Of a stretch of DNA of 7,716 bases, positions 4,368-7,716 are shown one piece after another. The stretch comes from an uncultured Ancrocorticia sp. (lineage in GTDB: Bacteria > Actinomycetota > Actinomycetes > Actinomycetales > Actinomycetaceae). The stretch covers positions 1 through 7,716 of the forward strand of contig CAJPTB010000078.1 in the NCBI GenBank assembly GCA_905373325.1. The letters are read 5' to 3'. The translations under genes and the position numbers were made by a program. Each line of letters starts with the position of its first letter. The stretch's first letter is position 1. The notes under the pieces are model-generated. The model was given only the letters and a program-made list of their open reading frames with translations, was not told the DNA's origin and made no database searches.

Positions 4368-5744
4368 ATGGCAGCCAAAGCGGCGTCGCGCACGTTCACG
4401 TGCTCCGAATGCGGATGGGACACCTCGAAATGGGTTGGGCGCTGCCCTCAGTGTCAGGCGTGGGGAAGCTTGGAGGAAGTCGGGGCGCCGCGCACGCGCA
4501 CAGCCTCCCTCGCTCCAACGAGCCCGGCGACGCCCATCACCGAGGTCCCCACGACGGCCTCGGTCAAACAGCCGACGGGGGTGGACGAATTCGACCGCGT
4601 CCTGGGAGGCGGCCTCGTCCCCGGGGCGGTCGTCCTGCTCGCGGGAGAGCCGGGTGTGGGCAAATCCACTTTGCTTCTCGACGTCGCCGCGCGCGCCGCC
4701 GAGGCCGCGGCCCACTCCGGCCGCGCCCCGGTGCTCTACGTCTCCGGCGAAGAGTCGGCCGCCCAGGTCAGGCTCCGCGCCGAGCGCATCGGCGCGCTCC
4801 ACGACCGTCTCCACCTGGCTGCGGAATCGGACCTCGCAACGATTCTGGGCCACGTGGACTCCGTGCGGCCCAGCCTGCTCGTGGTCGATTCCGTGCAGAC
4901 TGCGGCCGATTCCCAGATCGAGGGGGCGGCCGGCGGCGTCGCCCAGGTTCGCGGCGTCACGAGCGCGCTCGTCGCCGACGCCAAAACCCGATCGATGCCG
5001 GTGCTGCTCGTCGGGCACGTGACGAAGGAAGGTTCGATCGCCGGCCCCAGGGTGCTCGAGCATCTCGTCGACGTCGTCTGCCAGTTCGAGGGCGACCGCC
5101 ACTCGCCCCTGCGTATGGTCCGCGCCGTCAAGAACCGCTACGGCCCCACCGAAGAGGTCGGCTGTTTCGAGCTGAACGAGGCGGGCATTCGGGGCCTGGC
5201 CGACCCTTCGGGGCTCTTCCTGTCCTCGCGCCGCGAGAACGTGCCCGGCACATGCGTGACGATGGCCCTGGAGGGGCGGCGGCCGATGCCGGTCGAGGTG
5301 CAGGCCCTTATCGTTCCAAGCTCCGGGCCTCCAAGGCGGACGACGTCGGGTTTGGAGTCTTCTCGCGCGGCTATGGCGATCGCCGTTTTGCAATCGCGCC
5401 TGGGCCTCGACCTCGACCGCTGCGACGTTTTCCTCTCGACCGTCGGCGGCGCCCGCTCGTCCGAGCCCGCGACGGACGCGGCAATGGCTTTGGCGCTGGC
5501 AAGCGCGCGGCTGGGCAGGCCGCTGACCGCCGGAACCGCGGCGATCGGCGAGGTCTCGCTCACCGGCGAGCTGCGGCCGGTGACGGGGCTTCAGCAGCGC
5601 CTGGCCGAGGCTCGCAGGCTGGGCTTCGGGGCGGCGATCGTCCCTCGCGGAACGCGCGAAGCGAACGTCAAGGTCCCCGACGGCTTGACGCTGCTCGAAT
5701 GCGACGACATCCTTGAAGCCGCCGCCCGCGAAGGGCTCGCCTGA
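4368..5744 (+). CDS. radA: DNA repair protein RadA (Sms)
   Basis: A 458-aa RadA/Sms, a RecA-like ATP-dependent branch-migration motor that acts on recombination intermediates in the cytoplasm. The domains are in the expected order: a C4 zinc finger (Cys12, Cys15, Cys26, Cys29), a TGVDEFDRVLGGGL segment, Walker A GEPGVGKST (93-101), Walker B LLVVDS (170-175), the RadA-specific KNRYG (255-259; usually KNRFG), and a C-terminal Lon-protease-like domain (about 280-458) that in RadA is non-proteolytic and forms the hexamer scaffold. The length is typical and the gene looks intact. The ATG at 4368 has GGAG 6 nt upstream. It is third in the ktrB-ktrA-radA operon, 16 nt after KtrA. In many Firmicutes and actinobacteria radA is followed by disA; here the next gene is a convergent membrane protein. 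Confidence 0.97.
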   Translation: MAAKAASRTFTCSECGWDTSKWVGRCPQCQAWGSLEEVGAPRTRTASLAPTSPATPITEVPTTASVKQPTGVDEFDRVLGGGLVPGAVVLLAGEPGVGKSTLLLDVAARAAEAAAHSGRAPVLYVSGEESAAQVRLRAERIGALHDRLHLAAESDLATILGHVDSVRPSLLVVDSVQTAADSQIEGAAGGVAQVRGVTSALVADAKTRSMPVLLVGHVTKEGSIAGPRVLEHLVDVVCQFEGDRHSPLRMVRAVKNRYGPTEEVGCFELNEAGIRGLADPSGLFLSSRRENVPGTCVTMALEGRRPMPVEVQALIVPSSGPPRRTTSGLESSRAAMAIAVLQSRLGLDLDRCDVFLSTVGGARSSEPATDAAMALALASARLGRPLTAGTAAIGEVSLTGELRPVTGLQQRLAEARRLGFGAAIVPRGTREANVKVPDGLTLLECDDILEAAAREGLA

Positions 5745-5785
5745 GGCCGGAATCGCCCTGTCGCGAACGTCTCTGAGCCTCAGGC
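5739..5785. terminator. Candidate terminator hairpin between radA and the convergent gene
   Basis: The 9-bp arms GCCTGAGGC (5739-5747) and GCCTCAGGC (5777-5785) are perfectly complementary across a 29-nt loop, which may itself form a small TCGC/GCGA stem (5753-5756, 5763-5766). The left arm includes the radA TGA. CTTTGG follows on the plus strand, so the U-tract is poor. It lies in the 84-bp gap between two convergent genes, where a shared terminator is expected, but the large loop makes it only a candidate. Confidence 0.35.
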
Positions 5786-5828
5786 CTTTGGACCTGTCTT
5801 CGCTCGGTCGCCGGACGGCGCCGGAGCT

Positions 5829-7355
5829 CTAGCGCCCAGGCGCAGATGTATTTTGCCCGCCGCCCGGCGCTTGCCCTGGGCCCCCGGAGTTCTGCTGGCC
5901 CGGCTGGCTCGGATTCTGCCCCGAATTCCCCGGGGTTTGGCCTCCGCCCGCGTTCCCGTCCCCGTTCGGCGATTGGCCTTCGTTTGAGTTTTGCCCCGGC
6001 TGGCCAGGATTCTCCTGGCCCGGCTGGCTCGGATTTTGCTGCCCGGGCTCGCTGGCGCTCGGCGCGGGCGACGTCTGCTCCAGCGCGAAGCTCGCCTGCG
6101 CCTTGGCGGCCGCGTTGTCATTCAACTTCAGCTCGGCCTTGTACGTTCCCGGCTTGGCGCCTTTGGCGGTGTTTCCACAGCCCGACGCAGCCGTTCCTCC
6201 ATTCCACGTGAGCGAAACGGTCGCAGTGTATTCGCGGTCGAGCAGCAGCCGCTTGTTCTCCGCGCCGCGGCGGCACGCGGCGATTGAGGCGACCTGGGCC
6301 GACCCGCTCGTGACGTTGACGTCGAGGTTGGACCAACCGACGTCGATGTAACACGGATGGGACTTGGAGGTGTTGCGGAGCGTCGCCTGAAAGGCCACCG
6401 GCCGCCCGGCGGAGCCGCCTTTCGTCGTCAACGTCGTCTGCACCAGCTCAGACGTGCACTTCACGGGCTTGTAATCGTTGGTCGGAACCTTCGTGGCGGT
6501 CTCGTCCTGCTCGCTGATTCTGGCGAGGACGAATCGCATGCCGACCACCACCACCACGACGAGGACGGCGACGAGCGCCCCGAAGCCAAGTCGACGGTTG
6601 ATCCTGGCTCTGCGCTCCCTTTCGGCGGCCGCCCGTGAGCGGGCTCGGGCGGCGGCACTGGGTCTGCTCCGCGGCTGCTGCCGCCTGGCGGGCCCGCCCT
6701 GCGCCCCGGGTCTCCCCTGCGCCCCGGCTTTTCCATGCACTGCCTTTCCGTGCGTCCCGGCCCTCCCGGGCCGGGTTCCCTGGCGCTTCACGGAGCCGCC
6801 GCGCGGCTCGCCGGCAGGACCTGCACGGCGCGCACCGTGCCGCTGCACGGCGCCGTGCCGCTGCCCGGCGCCGTGCGGAGACGCCGCCGGGCGTTTGCCT
6901 CGCACTGCGCCCCTGGAAGCGGCTTCTCGGCTTTCCGACTGCGGGCCTTTTCCCTTGCCGGCCTGTCGCTCGGCGGCAGCCCGAGCGCCTCGCGCGCCTT
7001 CGGGCCGCGCCTTCCGGGCGACGTCGTTTCCACGCCGACGATCGGCGTGGTCGGTTCCGCGTGCGCCGTTGAGGTTGCGGGGCGACGTGCGCGAGTGCGA
7101 TCCCGAGCCGCCCTTGGATGCCGGACGGCGCCCGCTGCCGGAGGAGGCGGCCCTGCCTTCCTCGGAGCCCGCGGCATCGGCGTCGGAGGCGTTCGAACGT
7201 TTGGATCCGCTCGCGCGACCCGGGCTCGCGCCCCTGCCGGAGCCTCCGGGCCGAGCGGAGCCTCCGTCGCCGCGGCCCGGGCGCGCCGCGCCCAAACGCG
7301 GCCCCTTCCAGCGGTTGCGTCCGTCGCCACGGCGTTTCCTGGGATCGCTTTTCAC
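5829..7355 (-). CDS. Single-pass membrane protein with basic N-terminal region and secreted Cys domain
   Basis: A 508-aa protein in four parts. Residues 1 to about 255 are a low-complexity Arg/Gly/Ala/Ser/Lys-rich, highly basic region with short repeats (QRHGA, HGKA, GAQG). Residues 256-277 are one membrane helix (LVAVLVVVVVVGMRFVL), preceded by RARINRR, which by the positive-inside rule keeps the N-terminus cytoplasmic. Residues from about 290 to 426 form an extracytoplasmic beta-rich domain with four cysteines (300, 335, 361, 393), probably two disulfides, of the kind seen in many uncharacterised actinobacterial envelope proteins. Residues 427-508 are a Gln/Gly/Pro/Asn tail with NPSQPGQ repeats. 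I do not recognise a named family. The GTG at 7355 is the first possible start (an in-frame TAG lies 12 nt upstream). It has no ribosome binding site but a TAGCGT -10-like hexamer 6 nt upstream, so the mRNA may be leaderless. Its position between radA and mutY resembles that of the membrane protein Rv3587c in M. tuberculosis. Confidence 0.85.
   Translation of the reverse strand: MKSDPRKRRGDGRNRWKGPRLGAARPGRGDGGSARPGGSGRGASPGRASGSKRSNASDADAAGSEEGRAASSGSGRRPASKGGSGSHSRTSPRNLNGARGTDHADRRRGNDVARKARPEGARGARAAAERQAGKGKGPQSESREAASRGAVRGKRPAASPHGAGQRHGAVQRHGARRAGPAGEPRGGSVKRQGTRPGRAGTHGKAVHGKAGAQGRPGAQGGPARRQQPRSRPSAAARARSRAAAERERRARINRRLGFGALVAVLVVVVVVGMRFVLARISEQDETATKVPTNDYKPVKCTSELVQTTLTTKGGSAGRPVAFQATLRNTSKSHPCYIDVGWSNLDVNVTSGSAQVASIAACRRGAENKRLLLDREYTATVSLTWNGGTAASGCGNTAKGAKPGTYKAELKLNDNAAAKAQASFALEQTSPAPSASEPGQQNPSQPGQENPGQPGQNSNEGQSPNGDGNAGGGQTPGNSGQNPSQPGQQNSGGPGQAPGGGQNTSAPGR
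5895..6035. repeat. Direct repeat within the NPSQPGQ-coding tail
   Basis: A 21-bp sequence beginning CTGGCCCGGCTGG and ending CTCGGATT occurs exactly at 5895-5915 and 6015-6035, with a diverged partial copy just before the second (about 5999-6010). It encodes the NPSQPGQ/NPGQPGQ units of the membrane protein's disordered C-terminal tail. Such exact coding repeats can recombine or slip, so tail length may vary among strains. Confidence 0.75.
6697..6727. repeat. 18-bp-period repeat coding for GAQG units
   Basis: CCCTGCGCCCCGG occurs at 6697-6709 and 6715-6727, an 18-bp (six-codon) period. On the minus strand it encodes the GAQGRPGAQG stretch of the membrane protein's basic region, next to HGKAVHGKA repeats. 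Confidence 0.7.
6831..6876. repeat. 18-bp tandem repeat coding for QRHGA units
   Basis: Three tandem units of 18-bp period lie at 6831, 6849 and 6867 (the last partial). The clearest shared core is GGCGCCGTGCCGCTGC at 6849-6864; the first unit differs at two bases. They encode the GQRHGAVQRHGARR stretch of the membrane protein on the minus strand. Confidence 0.75.
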
Positions 7356-7361
7356 GCGACC

Positions 7362-7367
7362 ACGCTA
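7362..7367 (-). promoter_or_regulatory. Candidate -10 box for a leaderless mRNA
   Basis: On the minus strand TAGCGT (plus-strand ACGCTA) lies exactly 6 nt before the GTG at 7355. With no ribosome binding site before that GTG, this is the spacing expected if transcription starts at the start codon, a common arrangement in actinobacteria. No convincing -35 is visible. Confidence 0.35.
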
Positions 7368-7403
7368 TCACCGGGAGCGCAAAACCTCGCGTCGACGCTT
7401 CGA

Positions 7404-7716
7404 ATGGGGCACACTTGGCCCGTGCTCTTTCGTCTTTTGCGCTGGTACGCGGCGAACTCGCGTCCGCTTCCGTGGCGCGAGCCGACGACGTCGGCGTGGG
7501 CCGTGCTCGTCTGCGAGGTCATGAGCCAGCAAACTCCCGTGGCCAGGGTCATGCCCTCGTGGCACGAGTGGATGGAACGCTGGCCGGAGCCCGCCGACCT
7601 CGCGGCGGCTTCGCCCGCCGAGGTCATCCTGGCCTGGGGCAATCTCGGCTACCCGCGTCGGGCCCTGCGGCTGCGGGAGTGCGCGGCCGCCGTGGCCGCG
7701 GACTGGGACGGCGTCC
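7404..7716 (+). CDS. mutY: A/G-specific adenine DNA glycosylase MutY (3' truncated by window)
   Basis: The first 104 codons of a MutY-type HhH-GPD DNA glycosylase, which removes adenine mispaired with 8-oxoguanine in base excision repair. Visible hallmarks are RLLRWYAANSRPLPWRE (10-26), the motif CEVMSQQTPVARV (37-49) whose Glu38 aligns with catalytic Glu37 of E. coli MutY, and ILAWGNLGYPRRALRLRECA (about 75-94). LPWR and GLGYPRRA-like segments are typical of actinobacterial MutY. The HhH motif, catalytic Asp, iron-sulfur cysteines and NUDIX-like domain lie beyond the window. The start is uncertain: the ATG at 7404 and the in-frame GTG at 7422 are both possible, and neither has a clear ribosome binding site. 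The gene is divergent from the membrane protein gene, with 48 bp (or 66 bp) between the starts, so regulatory space is very short. Confidence 0.93.
   Translation, partial: MGHTWPVLFRLLRWYAANSRPLPWREPTTSAWAVLVCEVMSQQTPVARVMPSWHEWMERWPEPADLAAASPAEVILAWGNLGYPRRALRLRECAAAVAADWDGV

Noticed and set aside
3826..5022. Plus-strand open frame of 398 codons spanning KtrA and RadA
   Set aside because: It is a shifted frame over two genes with intact motifs, is very Arg-rich, and has no recognisable domain.
4302..5393. Minus-strand open frame of 363 codons over radA
   Set aside because: It is antisense to radA, whose zinc finger, Walker motifs and KNRYG motif are intact, and has no family resemblance of its own.
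6541..6560. ACC-rich simple repeat as a phase-variation tract
   Set aside because: It encodes the valine run of the membrane helix. Triplet changes there would not shift the frame, and the tract is short and interrupted.
6478..7524. Plus-strand open frame of 348 codons over the membrane protein and the mutY start
   Set aside because: The opposite strand has a clear membrane helix, paired cysteines and in-frame repeats, and mutY occupies another frame on the right. This one is Arg/Pro/Ala-rich shadow sequence.
7519..7545. SQQTPV instead of LQQTPV in MutY as a possible active-site defect
   Set aside because: The catalytic glutamate and the QQT core are intact. To my knowledge Ser or Leu at this position both occur in actinobacterial MutY proteins.

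Overview
The window comes from a high-GC Gram-positive bacterium, most likely an actinobacterium. The evidence is strongly GC-biased third codon positions, GTG starts, the 32-residue AURKAIP1/COX24-type ribosomal protein (bS22) next to a small excisionase-type HTH gene (a pairing also found in Mycobacterium), and an actinobacterial-type MutY N-terminus. The family (Actinomycetaceae-like or another lineage) cannot be fixed from the sequence alone.

Layout. Positions 1-155 probably hold the 3' end of a plus-strand gene of unknown function. Positions 140-1981 are a minus-strand block. In transcription order it holds a 70-aa BldC/excisionase-type HTH regulator (1981-1769), bS22 with its own promoter and a strong hairpin terminator (1679-1581), a MarR-family regulator with an unusual acidic/Ser-rich tail (1534-887), and a histidine phosphatase (814-140). 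A triple GGATTCAGC repeat sits between the last two. The 293-bp divergent intergenic region 1982-2274 is rich in small repeats and hairpins and carries the leader of the next operon.

Positions 2275-5744 are a tight plus-strand operon: a KtrB/TrkH-family potassium channel subunit, its KtrA/TrkA-type RCK regulatory subunit, and RadA/Sms, with 13- and 16-nt gaps. RadA convergently faces a large minus-strand gene (7355-5829). That gene encodes a one-pass membrane protein with a long basic low-complexity cytoplasmic region, a four-cysteine extracytoplasmic domain and a Gln/Gly/Pro repeat tail. It is divergent from mutY, which runs off the right edge at 7716.

How the genes fit together. KtrB and KtrA form one K+ uptake system. 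RadA and MutY are DNA-repair functions. The radA / minus-strand membrane protein / mutY order resembles the mycobacterial radA-disA-membrane protein-mutY region, but disA is not between radA and mutY here. KtrA-type RCK proteins are known c-di-AMP receptors, and RadA is known to control the c-di-AMP synthase DisA. Co-transcription of ktrBA with radA is therefore the most thought-provoking context, although it remains inference. No mobile element, CRISPR array, tRNA, rRNA or clear novel multi-gene system is visible; most of the window is ordinary chromosomal core.
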